DNA of 64,000 nt. Origin: Arachnia propionica. Lineage in GTDB: Bacteria > Actinomycetota > Actinomycetes > Propionibacteriales > Propionibacteriaceae. The first letter of the stretch is position 1; every line of letters begins with the position of its first letter. The DNA is taken from positions 1,364,001 through 1,428,000 of the forward strand of contig NZ_CP146373.1 in assembly GCF_037055325.1 (NCBI RefSeq), written 5' to 3'. The position numbers and the translations under genes are program-made. Under the pieces are notes generated by a model. It saw only the letters and a list, made by a program, of their open reading frames with translations, ran no database searches and was not told where the DNA came from. Of the stretch, positions 7,865 to 16,598 are shown in pieces.

Positions 7865-9358
7865 TCAGGCGGGCTCGACGGAAACGCTGTGCGAACGGCC
7901 AGCGATGGTGACGTTGTACTTGACGGGACCGGAAATCCCCTGGGCCTTACGCTTGGCGGCCTCTTCCTCGGCGGCCAGCTGCTCAGCGGTCTTGCCGACG
8001 TTCTTGGGACCCTCAGCGCGGGTCTTGAAGAACCCGGGAGCCACTCCCGGGAACATGGCGTTGGTCAGGACGTCCTCCTCGGTGCCGTCGGCACCTTCGA
8101 GTTCCTTGGCCTGGGTGACGAGCTCGTCCCATTCGGGCTTGAGCAGGTCCGCGGGACGCACCGTGATGGGCTCCTTCTTGGCCTGGGCCTGCGCCAGCTT
8201 GATGACCTCGGGGTTGCGCTCGCCGAGGCATTCGCCGTAGTAGCCGAGCATGAGGTCCGCGAACTCGCCCGTCAGCACCTTGTAGCGGCCCATCAGGACG
8301 TTGAAAACGGCCTGGGTGCCGACGATCTGGGAGGACGGGGTGACCAGCGGCGGATGGCCTGCGTCGGCCTTGACCCGCGGCACCTCGGCCATGACCTCGT
8401 CGATGCGGTCGCCCGCGCCCTGGGCCTTGAGCTGCGATTCCATGTTGGAGAGCATGCCGCCGGGGATCTGGGAGGAGAAGATGCCGGTGTCCACCAGCGT
8501 GGCCGACTCGAACTCGGCGTACTTCGGGCGGATCTTCGCGAAGTGGTCGCGGATCTTGACGAGGCGATCCATGTCGAGGTCGGTGGTATAGCCGGTGCCC
8601 TCGAGCATTTCCACGAAGGATTCGGTCGGGTTGTGGCCGGGGCCAAGGCTCATCGACGAGATGGCCGTGTCGACCACATCGGCGCCTGCCTCGATGGCCT
8701 TCATGAGGCTGACGAGGGTGACGCCCGTGGTGGAGTGGCAGTGAACGTTGATCTGAATGTCGCCGTAGGTTTCCTTGATGCCGCGGATGATGTCGTAGGC
8801 GGGCTGCGGCTGGAGGAGGGCGGCCATGTCCTTAAGGGCGATCGACTCGGCGCCCATGTCAATGAGCTGCCCGGCGAGCTTCACGTAGCCCTCGACGGTG
8901 TGAACCGGCGAGATGGTGTAACAGATGGTGCCCTGGGCGTGCTTGCCGACCTTCTTGACGGCCTGCATCGCCTTGGCCATGTTACGGGGATCGTTGAGGG
9001 CGTCGAAGACACGGAAGACGTCCATGCCGTTTTCTGCCGACTTCTCGACGAACTCCTCCACCACCGTGTCCTCGTAGTGGCGGTAGCCGAGCAGGTTCTG
9101 GCCACGCAGCAGCATCTGAAGACGGGAATTGGGCATCAGTTCACGGAACGTGCGGAGCCTGACCCAGGGATCCTCGTTGAGGAAGCGGATACAGGAGTCG
9201 AAGGTGGCACCGCCCCAACACTCCACGGACCAGTAACCTGCGGCATCGATGTCTGCGCAGGCATCGACCATGTCTTCCATGGCCATTCGGGTTGCCATCA
9301 AACTCTGGTGTGCGTCCCGGAGGGCTACTTCGGTGACGCCGATCTTTCGAGGACTCAT
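7865..9358 (-). CDS. Methylmalonyl-CoA carboxytransferase 5S subunit
   Basis: 497 residues from ATG 9358; an upstream in-frame extension is unlike the family. It has an HMGL-like TIM barrel followed by the conserved carboxylase domain. The metal site is visible: Asp15 in VALRDAHQSL, the carbamylated Lys176 in ALKDMAALL, and His206/His208 in NVHCHSTTG. The 5S dimer accepts CO2 from carboxybiotin and carboxylates pyruvate to oxaloacetate using Co2+/Zn2+. Near-complete motif agreement with the known Propionibacterium 5S subunit (RMAMEDMV, ADIDAAGYWSVECWGGAT) is the main taxonomic clue in the window. First gene of the operon 5S-12S-85aa-1.3S. Confidence 0.96.
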   Translation of the reverse strand: MSPRKIGVTEVALRDAHQSLMATRMAMEDMVDACADIDAAGYWSVECWGGATFDSCIRFLNEDPWVRLRTFRELMPNSRLQMLLRGQNLLGYRHYEDTVVEEFVEKSAENGMDVFRVFDALNDPRNMAKAMQAVKKVGKHAQGTICYTISPVHTVEGYVKLAGQLIDMGAESIALKDMAALLQPQPAYDIIRGIKETYGDIQINVHCHSTTGVTLVSLMKAIEAGADVVDTAISSMSLGPGHNPTESFVEMLEGTGYTTDLDMDRLVKIRDHFAKIRPKYAEFESATLVDTGIFSSQIPGGMLSNMESQLKAQGAGDRIDEVMAEVPRVKADAGHPPLVTPSSQIVGTQAVFNVLMGRYKVLTGEFADLMLGYYGECLGERNPEVIKLAQAQAKKEPITVRPADLLKPEWDELVTQAKELEGADGTEEDVLTNAMFPGVAPGFFKTRAEGPKNVGKTAEQLAAEEEAAKRKAQGISGPVKYNVTIAGRSHSVSVEPA

Positions 9359-9460
9359 GGTCCCTATCCAACCATGCCGGGACAACTCTGGGGAAAGCAC
9401 CCCCGCCATCGACGCGCCACTTTCGATCTGAGTCTCATCCCCTGCTGACAGGGGTCAACG

Positions 9461-9477
9461 CTTGAACAGCGTTCAAG
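9461..9477. promoter_or_regulatory. Dyad CTTGAAC-AGC-GTTCAAG in the divergent promoter region
   Basis: Perfect 7-bp arms around a 3-bp centre, between the transcarboxylase operon (start 9358, minus) and the membrane acyltransferase-like gene (start 9583, plus). A second small inverted repeat (CCCCTG-CTGA-CAGGGG) lies at 9439-9454. The size and symmetry suggest a repressor operator; the protein is unknown. The 3-bp spacing does not fit the Gram-positive LexA box (GAAC-N4-GTTC). Confidence 0.4.
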
Positions 9478-9570
9478 AATCCGCGTCTCCAGCAGGCCCT
9501 TCCTGCCCCGGTCTCGACTGCCGCACCCATAGACATCCGCGGAAAACCCACACCCGGTCCCGAAGTGGCC

Positions 9571-9576
9571 TAGGTT
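9571..9576 (+). promoter_or_regulatory. -10 box TAGGTT, probable leaderless start
   Basis: TAGGTT is followed by exactly 6 nt and then the GTG start at 9583. No Shine-Dalgarno precedes that GTG. This TANNNT-N6-GTG layout is the one expected for leaderless actinobacterial mRNAs. No clear -35 box. Confidence 0.5.
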
Positions 9577-9582
9577 TGCTAA

Positions 9583-10854
9583 GTGCCAGTCACCCAGCAA
9601 ATGCCGCTCACCCTCCGACCTGCCCGTCCCTGGTGGCCACAGCCACGCCGTGACCGATTCCCGGGACCCCGCATCCCCGGGCTCGACGCAGCCCGCGGCC
9701 TGGCCGTCCTGGGCATGGTGATCGCGCACTCGGTGCTCACCCCCGCCTGGGGTTCAGGACCGACCGCGCTGCTCGGTTTCGCCCACGGTCGCTCAGGCAT
9801 CCTGTTCGCCACCGTTGCGGGGGTGTCCTTGGCGATGATCAGCGGGGGATCCCGGAGGGTCGAGGGCGAGGACCTGCTGCGGGCCCGCACCACCATCCTG
9901 GGCCGGGCCGTCGTGTTGCTTCTGATCGCCGGAGTGTTGTCGATGATCCCGACCACCATCCAGGTGATCCTGGCTTCCTACGCGTTCTGGTTCGTCCTCT
10001 CCCTGCCCGCGCTGCGCTGGCGTCCCCGCACCCTCCTGGTCGTGGCCTGCGGTCTGGCGTTGGTGGGCAAGCTGCTGGTGACCGGATTGCCGTTGTGGAT
10101 CCCCACCTGGGGATACGGCTCCCCCGACCTCGGGGGCAATGTCGTCCCCACTCTGCTTGTGACCACCGTCTCTCCCGCGCTGGTGTGGATGGCCTTCGTC
10201 TTGGCGGGCATGGCCTTGGGGCGTTTCGGTCTGGACAACACCAGGGCGCTGCAGGGTTTCCTGGTGGCCGGTCTGGTGCTGTTCGCCGGTTTCGCGGTGC
10301 CGTTCGTCGTTTCCGCCGGTTCCCCGGCGCCGCTGTTCACCGACGTCCAGCGCACGGCCACCTCGACCACTGGGATCGACCAGACCACGGATCCGGCAAC
10401 CGGCATCGACTGGCAGCAGGCGCTGTGGTCCTTCGAGCCCACCTCAGGCACCGCCTTCGAGGTGTTCTCCTCGGGGGGTCTGGCGCTCGCGGTGATCGCT
10501 GGTCTGGTGTTGCTGGGCCGGTTGCCGTGGTCGCGGTGGGCGCTGCTGCCCCTGACGGGCGTCGGGTCGATGGCGTTGACGGCATATGTAGTCCACGTCG
10601 TGGTCCTGACCGATGCCCAACCGGATGGACTCCTCGCCGACGGTTGGGTCGGGGGATGGCTGTGTCTCGGGCTGGTGGTGGCGTGCGGGGCGTGGTCGCA
10701 GGTGTTCGTCTCGGGTCCGCTGGAGCAACTGACCGGCGCCATCGCGGACCGATTGGCCGGGTATCCAAAGCTCCTCTCCCAGGCGGTCGACCAGCACGGC
10801 ACCGCCCCGCAGGCCGACCTGGCCGGACCGGATGCTTCCCGGCCCGGCCAGTGA
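9583..10854 (+). CDS. Membrane protein of the DUF1624/HGSNAT-like acyltransferase group
   Basis: 423 residues with about ten hydrophobic segments. The N-terminal RIPGLDAARGLAVLGMVIAHS is the signature of the membrane-bound family that includes heparan-alpha-glucosaminide N-acetyltransferase-like and DUF418 proteins, which move acyl groups to sugars across the membrane. Further motifs (HGRSGILFATVAGVSLAMI, MALGRFGLDN) fit that group. The acceptor is unknown; a cell-envelope glycan is a reasonable guess. The start is GTG 9583, with an alternative ATG at 9601. The stop lies 6 bp from the stop of the convergent S9 peptidase gene. Confidence 0.75.
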   Translation: MPVTQQMPLTLRPARPWWPQPRRDRFPGPRIPGLDAARGLAVLGMVIAHSVLTPAWGSGPTALLGFAHGRSGILFATVAGVSLAMISGGSRRVEGEDLLRARTTILGRAVVLLLIAGVLSMIPTTIQVILASYAFWFVLSLPALRWRPRTLLVVACGLALVGKLLVTGLPLWIPTWGYGSPDLGGNVVPTLLVTTVSPALVWMAFVLAGMALGRFGLDNTRALQGFLVAGLVLFAGFAVPFVVSAGSPAPLFTDVQRTATSTTGIDQTTDPATGIDWQQALWSFEPTSGTAFEVFSSGGLALAVIAGLVLLGRLPWSRWALLPLTGVGSMALTAYVVHVVVLTDAQPDGLLADGWVGGWLCLGLVVACGAWSQVFVSGPLEQLTGAIADRLAGYPKLLSQAVDQHGTAPQADLAGPDASRPGQ

Positions 10855-10860
10855 ACCGGA

Positions 10861-12846
10861 TCAGAGCAGCTCGGGCCGGGTGAACCCGGCCTTGCCGATG
10901 CCCGCCTCAATGAAGGAGAACACGGTCTCGTACCAGAGCTCGGCGTGCTGTGGGGACAAGATCCAGTGGTTCTCGTCGGGGAAATACAGGAATCTGTGCG
11001 GGAAGTCCTCCGGTTTCCCCACCCACCCTGCGGCTAGTTCCCGCCACAGGGCCAGGCCCTCGCCGATCGGCACCCGGTAGTCCTTGTCGCCGTGGATAAC
11101 CAGCATCGGGGTAACGATGTCGGCCACGGCCCGGTGTGGCGAGTACCGCTCCCGCATCTCGGGCGACATCTCACGTTCCCAATACCAGGCGGCATCGGTG
11201 GTGTTGCCGAAGGCATACAGGTTCCACAGGCTGGCGTGGGTGACGATGGCACGGAACCGGTCCGTGTGGCCGGCCACCCAGTTGGCCATGTAGCCGCCGA
11301 ACGACCCACCCATGGCGACGGTGCGGTCCTGGTCGATGTCGTCGCGGGCGACGACGTGGTCGGTCAGGGCCATCAGGTCGGTAAACGGTTCCGCCCCCCA
11401 GCGTCCCCAGCCGCGCTGGATGTGGTCCTGGCCGTATCCCGTGGACAGCGCCGGATCGGGCAGCAGCACCGCCCAGCCCCGACTGACCAACAGCCATGGG
11501 CACCAGCGCCAGCTCCACGAGTTCCAGGAACCCAACGGACCGCCGTGGATCCACAACGCCAGCGGCGCGGGATCGTCGCCGGAAGGCAACAGCAGGTAGC
11601 CGGGCACGCGCGCCCCATCAGCGGCAGTGGTCTCAACGCGTTCCACCCTGCCGGGCAGCTCCGGGTAGTCGACGGGCACCGGAAGACCGGTGGTTTCCCC
11701 GGTAGCGGTATCGATGGCGACGACGCTGCCCGGATCCTGGTAGGACGACCGCACGGCGTACAGTCTCCGGCCATCCCCGGTGAGCCGCACCGAGGTGAAA
11801 GCGCCCTCGCCGGTGAGGCGGCGCACCTTCCCGGAGGCCACATCGATGGCGAACACCGGGGAGTCACCGTCCTCGTCGGCCACGGCGTAGAGCGTCCCGG
11901 CATCGGGGCTGAAGGCCACCGGCGTGCCCCAGCGATCCCAGTCAGGGGCAAGTTCCCTACTCTCGCCGTCCTCCCCGACCAGCCACAGGCGCTTCACCGG
12001 AGCGGTTTCCGGGGTGGAGCGGGTGATGCGTACGCACGCGATCAACTGGCCATCACGGGAGATGACAGGACTCGTGAACTCGTCGGCGTCGTCGGAGGCA
12101 ACCATCCGGCGTTGCCCCGTCGTCACGTCGATGACCGCCACGGACAGGGCCACCTCCGCGACTCCCCGCGGTGAGGCCCAGCTTGCGGCGAGCCTCTGAC
12201 CGTCGGCGCTCAGCGACAGCGTCGTCTCCTCCAAGGCACGTCCCACATCCCCGGTCAGCGGTTCGCAGCCGCCGTCGAGATCCAGAACCGCGAGCCTGTC
12301 GGCTACAGGCCCCAGATCGTGGTCCCAGTATCGAACCGGGTAGCTGTCGTGAAGGATGGCGGTCACCTTGCGTTCGCGGCGGGCCTTGCGTGTGGCGGCG
12401 TCGGTCTCGTCGTCCGCGGCACCGATATGGGCCGGGGTACGGGCGATCACCGTGCTGGAACCGGTCGCGGCGACGACCCCGTTGAACCCTCCGGAGCGAC
12501 GCGCCACCGGATAGGCTTCACCACCTGCGGCTGGCAGCAACCAGACCACACCGTCGTCCTCCTCCGGTTTCGTCTCGTCGGTGCCGGGCACGGGTCGTTT
12601 CGAGCCGAACAGGAAATCCCCGTCCGCGGTGAAGGCGCCGAAGCTCTCGCCCTCCTCCGAACGGGTCAAACGCCGCGCGGGTCGCTGGCCCTCGGGATCG
12701 AGTTCCCACCACGACGACCGGTAGCCGGTGTGTTCCCGGTTCTGGTGGGCGACGGAAACCACCACCCGTCCCTGCGGGGAGATCTCCAGCGATCCCAGCC
12801 TCGGCAGGTTGGTGTAGGCATCAAGATCACTCCATGCATTGGTCAT
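10861..12846 (-). CDS. S9-family (acylaminoacyl/prolyl oligopeptidase-type) serine peptidase
   Basis: 661 residues from ATG 12846 (GGAGAAGAAA upstream). An N-terminal beta-propeller (~residues 1-400) with repeated SxDGxxL blade sequences is followed by an alpha/beta-hydrolase domain. Nucleophile Ser515 lies in GGSFGGYM, Asp589 in GDKDYRV and His627 in DENHW. Family members cut short peptides, releasing N-acyl-amino acids or dipeptides, usually in the cytosol. No signal peptide is seen. The start overlaps the end of the upstream esterase-like gene by 20 nt, so the two hydrolases form a coupled pair. Confidence 0.92.
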   Translation of the reverse strand: MTNAWSDLDAYTNLPRLGSLEISPQGRVVVSVAHQNREHTGYRSSWWELDPEGQRPARRLTRSEEGESFGAFTADGDFLFGSKRPVPGTDETKPEEDDGVVWLLPAAGGEAYPVARRSGGFNGVVAATGSSTVIARTPAHIGAADDETDAATRKARRERKVTAILHDSYPVRYWDHDLGPVADRLAVLDLDGGCEPLTGDVGRALEETTLSLSADGQRLAASWASPRGVAEVALSVAVIDVTTGQRRMVASDDADEFTSPVISRDGQLIACVRITRSTPETAPVKRLWLVGEDGESRELAPDWDRWGTPVAFSPDAGTLYAVADEDGDSPVFAIDVASGKVRRLTGEGAFTSVRLTGDGRRLYAVRSSYQDPGSVVAIDTATGETTGLPVPVDYPELPGRVERVETTAADGARVPGYLLLPSGDDPAPLALWIHGGPLGSWNSWSWRWCPWLLVSRGWAVLLPDPALSTGYGQDHIQRGWGRWGAEPFTDLMALTDHVVARDDIDQDRTVAMGGSFGGYMANWVAGHTDRFRAIVTHASLWNLYAFGNTTDAAWYWEREMSPEMRERYSPHRAVADIVTPMLVIHGDKDYRVPIGEGLALWRELAAGWVGKPEDFPHRFLYFPDENHWILSPQHAELWYETVFSFIEAGIGKAGFTRPELL

Positions 12847-13684
12847 TTTCTTCTCCGATCTTGCGCAGCCAGGTGGCTGCCAGGTCCACCCAGGAAGCCA
12901 CATTGACCGGCAGCGATTCCCGGTCGGCGCTGCACAGCTCGTCGGCGATCGACAGGCCGTGCCGGCCCCACTGGAAGTGGTGGTATTCGAACGGTACCCC
13001 GGCCTCAGCCAGCGCGGTGACGAAACGCAACGACTGCGAGGGCGGCACCACCTCGTCCTGACCGGTGGTCCACACGAAGGCGGGCGGGGTCTCCCCGGTC
13101 ACCGCCGAGATGCAGTCCACACGGGCCGCGGTACGCAGGATCTCCTCGTCACCGTCCACCCAGTCGACGCTGAGCGCCCCGTAGCAGATCACGAGCGCGT
13201 CGGGTCGCGGACCGTGACGCAACAAGTCACCCCGACCGGTGGCCTCGTACTCGGCGCGTTCGGCTGCCAGCAGATCGTCGCGGTTCCAGTGGGTGCCCAG
13301 CAGTGCGGCGACGTGCCCGCCCGCCGAGAACCCCAGGAGGTTCACCTGCCGTGGATCGACACCCAGCTCGCCGGCATGGGCGCGTATCCACCGCACGGCC
13401 TGTGCCGCGTCGACGGCGGGGTTGGGATAGGCGGCGTGTTCCCGCAGCGAGTAGCGCAACACGAACACGTTGAATCCGCGACGCAGGAAAGCAACCGCCA
13501 CCGGATCAGATTCGCGTTGCGACAGCATCATGTAGCCCCCACCCGGGGCGATGATCACAGCGGGCCGGGGATGCTCCAACGGGGTCGGTTGTTCCTTGAG
13601 AGAAGGAGCATCGAAGAGGACCGCCTCCAGGGTGGCGGATCTCTCCTGGTTCAGATCAACGGTGACATGACGCATGCGCATCAT
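12827..13684 (-). CDS. Alpha/beta hydrolase (acetylesterase/BD-FAE-like)
   Basis: 285 residues from ATG 13684, chosen because GAGGG lies 7 nt upstream; ATGs at 13681 and 13675 are alternatives. The oxyanion loop IIAPGGGYMML is followed by nucleophile Ser120 in LLGFSAGGHVAALLG, with a late aspartate and histidine (GQDEVVPPSQS and GRHGLS) completing the triad. These features match small esterases that deacetylate sugars or hydrolyse acyl esters in the cytosol. It overlaps the S9 peptidase start. A 70-bp imperfect copy of its oxyanion-loop region lies at 14791-14860. Confidence 0.88.
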   Translation of the reverse strand: MMRMRHVTVDLNQERSATLEAVLFDAPSLKEQPTPLEHPRPAVIIAPGGGYMMLSQRESDPVAVAFLRRGFNVFVLRYSLREHAAYPNPAVDAAQAVRWIRAHAGELGVDPRQVNLLGFSAGGHVAALLGTHWNRDDLLAAERAEYEATGRGDLLRHGPRPDALVICYGALSVDWVDGDEEILRTAARVDCISAVTGETPPAFVWTTGQDEVVPPSQSLRFVTALAEAGVPFEYHHFQWGRHGLSIADELCSADRESLPVNVASWVDLAATWLRKIGEENDQCME

Positions 13685-13801
13685 CGTATGACCCTCAGGG
13701 CGCTGACCTTCCAGGAATTCAGCGCCCAGAGCACGCACCTCGTGCAGTGCAATCGTCAGAGGACCGCCGCGAATGTCCCAGACATCTTCTACCCCGCGTC
13801 T

Positions 13802-14548
13802 TCATTCCACGACCTCCGGGAAGTCCTGTGTGTAGCCGAGGAACAAGAACCTGGAGTCAGCCAGCACCGACAACAGTTCCTCCCACGCACCGGTTTTCTG
13901 TCGATACAGCAACTTCAAGTCCTCGACCAGCACCGGAGTTGGCTCCGCGGTCCGAATGAATCCCAGCAGTCGAGCCCCGATCCCGAAAAGCTCGTATCCG
14001 TGCGTCAGCATCCGCCGGGCGATGGCCACGGTACCGAACGGGCCGATATCGCCGTCAAAATAGCCGTTGGGGATGTTTGCCAGCAGATCCACCGGATCAC
14101 TGGTCGGCAGACACTGGACGACGTGAGTTTCCTCCAGGATTGCCTCAGAATTCCGTTGGATCCTCACCAGCGCCGACACGACGTCTTCGTCGATGTCCAG
14201 TTCCTCCCCAGCGCTGTCGAACCCGACCGCCCGGTCGGGGTCGCTCAGAACGTCGCGGATCAGTTTGAACCTCGCCACGTCATATGCCCGAAGCTGCGCG
14301 GGGTCCTCATCCTCAGGGACATCCAGGGTCAGTTCATCGTCCATGTCGTGCTTCTCGACGGCGTGCATGGACGTATAGACGCACTGGTCGAGGGAATCCA
14401 GGCTCAGGAAACACTTCCCCGTCCGCCCAGCGGCCACGTTCCGGAAAGCGTCGTACAGCTCGGCGAAGGTCAGCGGATCATCGATGTACGCGACACTGAA
14501 GGTGTCGATCTGCTGACGATCTTCTGCGGGTAACAGAACAATTTCCAC
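13802..14548 (-). CDS. Hypothetical acidic protein
   Basis: 248 residues from a GTG at 14548 with GGAGGAGG upstream. No family recognised. The protein is acidic, mainly helical, with no signal peptide or membrane segment. The segment DELTLDVPEDEDP (~73-85) looks like a disordered linker, and the C-terminus LKLLYRQKTGAWEELLSVLA looks like a compact helical domain. It stands alone between the esterase gene and a scarred intergenic region. Codon use is like that of its neighbours, so it is likely a real gene. Confidence 0.7.
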   Translation of the reverse strand: MEIVLLPAEDRQQIDTFSVAYIDDPLTFAELYDAFRNVAAGRTGKCFLSLDSLDQCVYTSMHAVEKHDMDDELTLDVPEDEDPAQLRAYDVARFKLIRDVLSDPDRAVGFDSAGEELDIDEDVVSALVRIQRNSEAILEETHVVQCLPTSDPVDLLANIPNGYFDGDIGPFGTVAIARRMLTHGYELFGIGARLLGFIRTAEPTPVLVEDLKLLYRQKTGAWEELLSVLADSRFLFLGYTQDFPEVVE

Positions 14549-14790
14549 AGCCTACCTCCTCCACAGGGTCCTCACTGCTCCAATCGAACGATCCGGGGCA
14601 GCGTATCAAGCCCACTCTCCCAACCCGTTCGCGTGGTCGCAGCACATGATCTCGCTCGCAAGACCTGCCCCCTCCATGGGGAAGAACGAAGGCCATGTTC
14701 CTTTCACCCGGCGGTTTACCTCGTGACCTTGCTGACAGGACTCGTCGTATACAGCTACATGCCCGGCGTTTATGAGCTGAGCAGCAGGGC

Positions 14791-14860
14791 CACCGGATCG
14801 GACTCGCGTTGCGACAGCATCATGTAGCCCCTGCCCGGGGCAATAATCACCGCCGGCCGG
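14791..14860 (-). pseudogene. Fragment of the alpha/beta-hydrolase gene (duplicate of 13499-13568)
   Basis: Seventy bases match 13499-13568 collinearly with 8 mismatches and no gaps. On the minus strand they encode AVIIAPGRGYMMLSQRESD, equivalent to the oxyanion-loop segment of the intact esterase; one glycine of the GGG loop is arginine. Nothing before or after matches, so this is a remnant of a partly deleted paralogue or of an old duplication. The surrounding 14549-15023 contains no convincing gene. Confidence 0.75.
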
Positions 14861-15023
14861 TGACATGGCGCACGAACTCATCGTAGGGCCCGGGAAACCC
14901 AAGCCTCGAAAACCGTTGACGCTTCCAGTTTCCTTCTTGATCACCGAATCCAGCGCTCTTATGTAGGAAATACTGGGCCCATGCAATCGAGGATGCCACA
15001 TCTTGACGACCAAGAGGGTCGCA

Positions 15024-15173
15024 ATGATTCCTCACAGAAGAACACAAACACTGCTCCCGCTCTTCGTGTCCATCGAATTGTCCTGCCTCATGCTGATCCC
15101 CGAGCTGCATGCCCACAAAACCCTCATCGCCGTGCTACTGCTCCTGTTCCTCGCGCTGGCTCTCGTCGGGTGA
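15024..15173 (+). CDS. Small hydrophobic protein, 49 residues (candidate)
   Basis: ATG at 15024 preceded by AGAGGG at a 6-nt spacing; 49 codons to TGA at 15171. After a basic start (MIPHRRTQT) the product is almost entirely hydrophobic: LLPLFVSIELSCLMLIPEL, then a short polar HAHK turn, then LIAVLLLLFLALALVG. That suggests a two-helix membrane hairpin. No homologue is recognised. It lies alone between the unknown acidic protein and the GH3 lipoprotein gene. The case rests on the ribosome binding site and the clean hydrophobic pattern. Confidence 0.45.
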   Translation: MIPHRRTQTLLPLFVSIELSCLMLIPELHAHKTLIAVLLLLFLALALVG

Positions 15174-15326
15174 TGCGCACCAGGGAGGATCACCCGGATC
15201 CCGCACCGTGAATCCTGCTCGCAGTCAGCTCCTCCTCCGCGAAACCGTCACCAGCCATGACCCCCTGGGCGACTACCATTCCCGCTCAGAAACAGGACCG
15301 GACCACGAGCAGCAAGAGCGGAGGCA

Positions 15327-16598
15327 GTGATGACAGCAACGGATGCGATGCATCGGACACGTGTGAAGAAAGCAATCCCGTGGCGCTGCGGTCGTCTGCC
15401 GCGGATCGCCGTGGCAGCAACCTGCGCATCGCTCCTGGTCGGCTGCTCGGCAGAGCCTGTGGCGAATTCCCTGGCACCACACGCCATCACGGAGGCCTCA
15501 CACACAGCCACTCCCAACGGGCTACCCGATTCGTCGCCCTCCCCCTCACCCACGCCTGACGCGATGAAATGCCGAGCGAAGGCGGATTCCCTGACCACCG
15601 AGCAGCAGGCGGGACAGTTGTTCATGATCGGGGTGAGCACCTCCGGGTTGGACGACAAGACCCGCAAAGCCATCGAGTCGGGAAGCATCGGGGCCGTGGT
15701 GCTGCTCGGCAACAGCACCGAGGGCGCCTCCCGGATCAGCGCGATCACCTCCGAGCTGGGAGAGATACAGTCTTCCGGGATGCCGCTGCTGATCGCCGTC
15801 GACCAGGAGGGTGGTCACATACAGCGCCTCAAGGGACCGGGATTCAGCGACATCCCGAACGCCGTCGAGCAGGGGTCGCTGGCGGACGGCCAGTTGCGGA
15901 GCCGAGCCCAGACGTGGGGCACGGAGTTGGCGGACGCAGGTATCCACTACGATCTCGCGCCGGTCGCCGACGTGGTGCCCAAGGACAAGCAGGACAGCAA
16001 CGCGCCGATCGGGAAACGCAACCGCAACTTCGGCAATGACGCCACCGCGGTGAGCAGGTCGGTGGTGGAGTTCACCCAGGGAATGCAGGACGCCGGAATC
16101 GCGACCTCCCTGAAACACTTTCCCGGGCTGGGTGAGGTGACGGTCAACACTGACCACGGGGTGGCGAAGGACAGCGACATCACGGCCGATGGCGAATCCC
16201 TGGAACCGTTCCGCAAAGGTATCGAGGCCGGAGCTGATTCGGTGATGATCTCGTCGGCGATCTTCACCCGGATCGACCCGGACCAGGAGGGGGTTTTCAG
16301 CAAGAAGATCGTCACCGACATGCTGCGTGGCGACCTCGGCTTCCAGGGTGTGGCCATCAGCGACGACCTGGGCGCGGCGGTCGCCGTGGGGAATGTCAAA
16401 CCCGGCGACCGGGCCGTCCGGTTCTTCGCAGCGGGTGGGGATCTGCTCATCAACGCCGATCCGTCGCTGATGGACGAGATGCTGAAGGCCACCATCGCCT
16501 GGGCGGCTGAAGACCCAGGCAACGCCGATCGTCTGGCCGAATCCGCCGGTCGGGTGCTGGCGCTGAAGGAGTCGGCGGGGCTACTGACCTGCGAGTGA
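15327..16598 (+). CDS. Glycoside hydrolase family 3 lipoprotein (NagZ-like beta-N-acetylhexosaminidase)
   Basis: 423 residues from GTG 15327 (ATG 15330 is an equal choice; GCGGAGG upstream). Basic N-terminus and hydrophobic core end in the lipobox LLVGC, with Cys40 lipidated, then a Ser/Pro-rich linker to about residue 80. The (beta/alpha)8 barrel carries VDQEGGHIQRLKG, the KHFPGLGEV loop (263-271) with a downstream DHG in place of the usual DSH, and nucleophile Asp346 in AISDDLG. NagZ enzymes remove N-acetylglucosamine from muropeptides; as a surface lipoprotein it probably acts on wall fragments outside the membrane. Its 3' end overlaps the convergent ATL gene by 18 bp. Confidence 0.9.
   Translation: MMTATDAMHRTRVKKAIPWRCGRLPRIAVAATCASLLVGCSAEPVANSLAPHAITEASHTATPNGLPDSSPSPSPTPDAMKCRAKADSLTTEQQAGQLFMIGVSTSGLDDKTRKAIESGSIGAVVLLGNSTEGASRISAITSELGEIQSSGMPLLIAVDQEGGHIQRLKGPGFSDIPNAVEQGSLADGQLRSRAQTWGTELADAGIHYDLAPVADVVPKDKQDSNAPIGKRNRNFGNDATAVSRSVVEFTQGMQDAGIATSLKHFPGLGEVTVNTDHGVAKDSDITADGESLEPFRKGIEAGADSVMISSAIFTRIDPDQEGVFSKKIVTDMLRGDLGFQGVAISDDLGAAVAVGNVKPGDRAVRFFAAGGDLLINADPSLMDEMLKATIAWAAEDPGNADRLAESAGRVLALKESAGLLTCE

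Noticed and set aside
9461..9477. LexA (SOS) box
   Set aside because: The arms GAAC and GTTC are 3 bp apart rather than the 4 bp of the Gram-positive consensus, and the adjacent genes are not DNA-damage genes.
14606..15013. A 135-codon minus-strand open frame
   Set aside because: It lacks a ribosome site and composition like real genes, and is not the frame that encodes the esterase fragment it overlaps.
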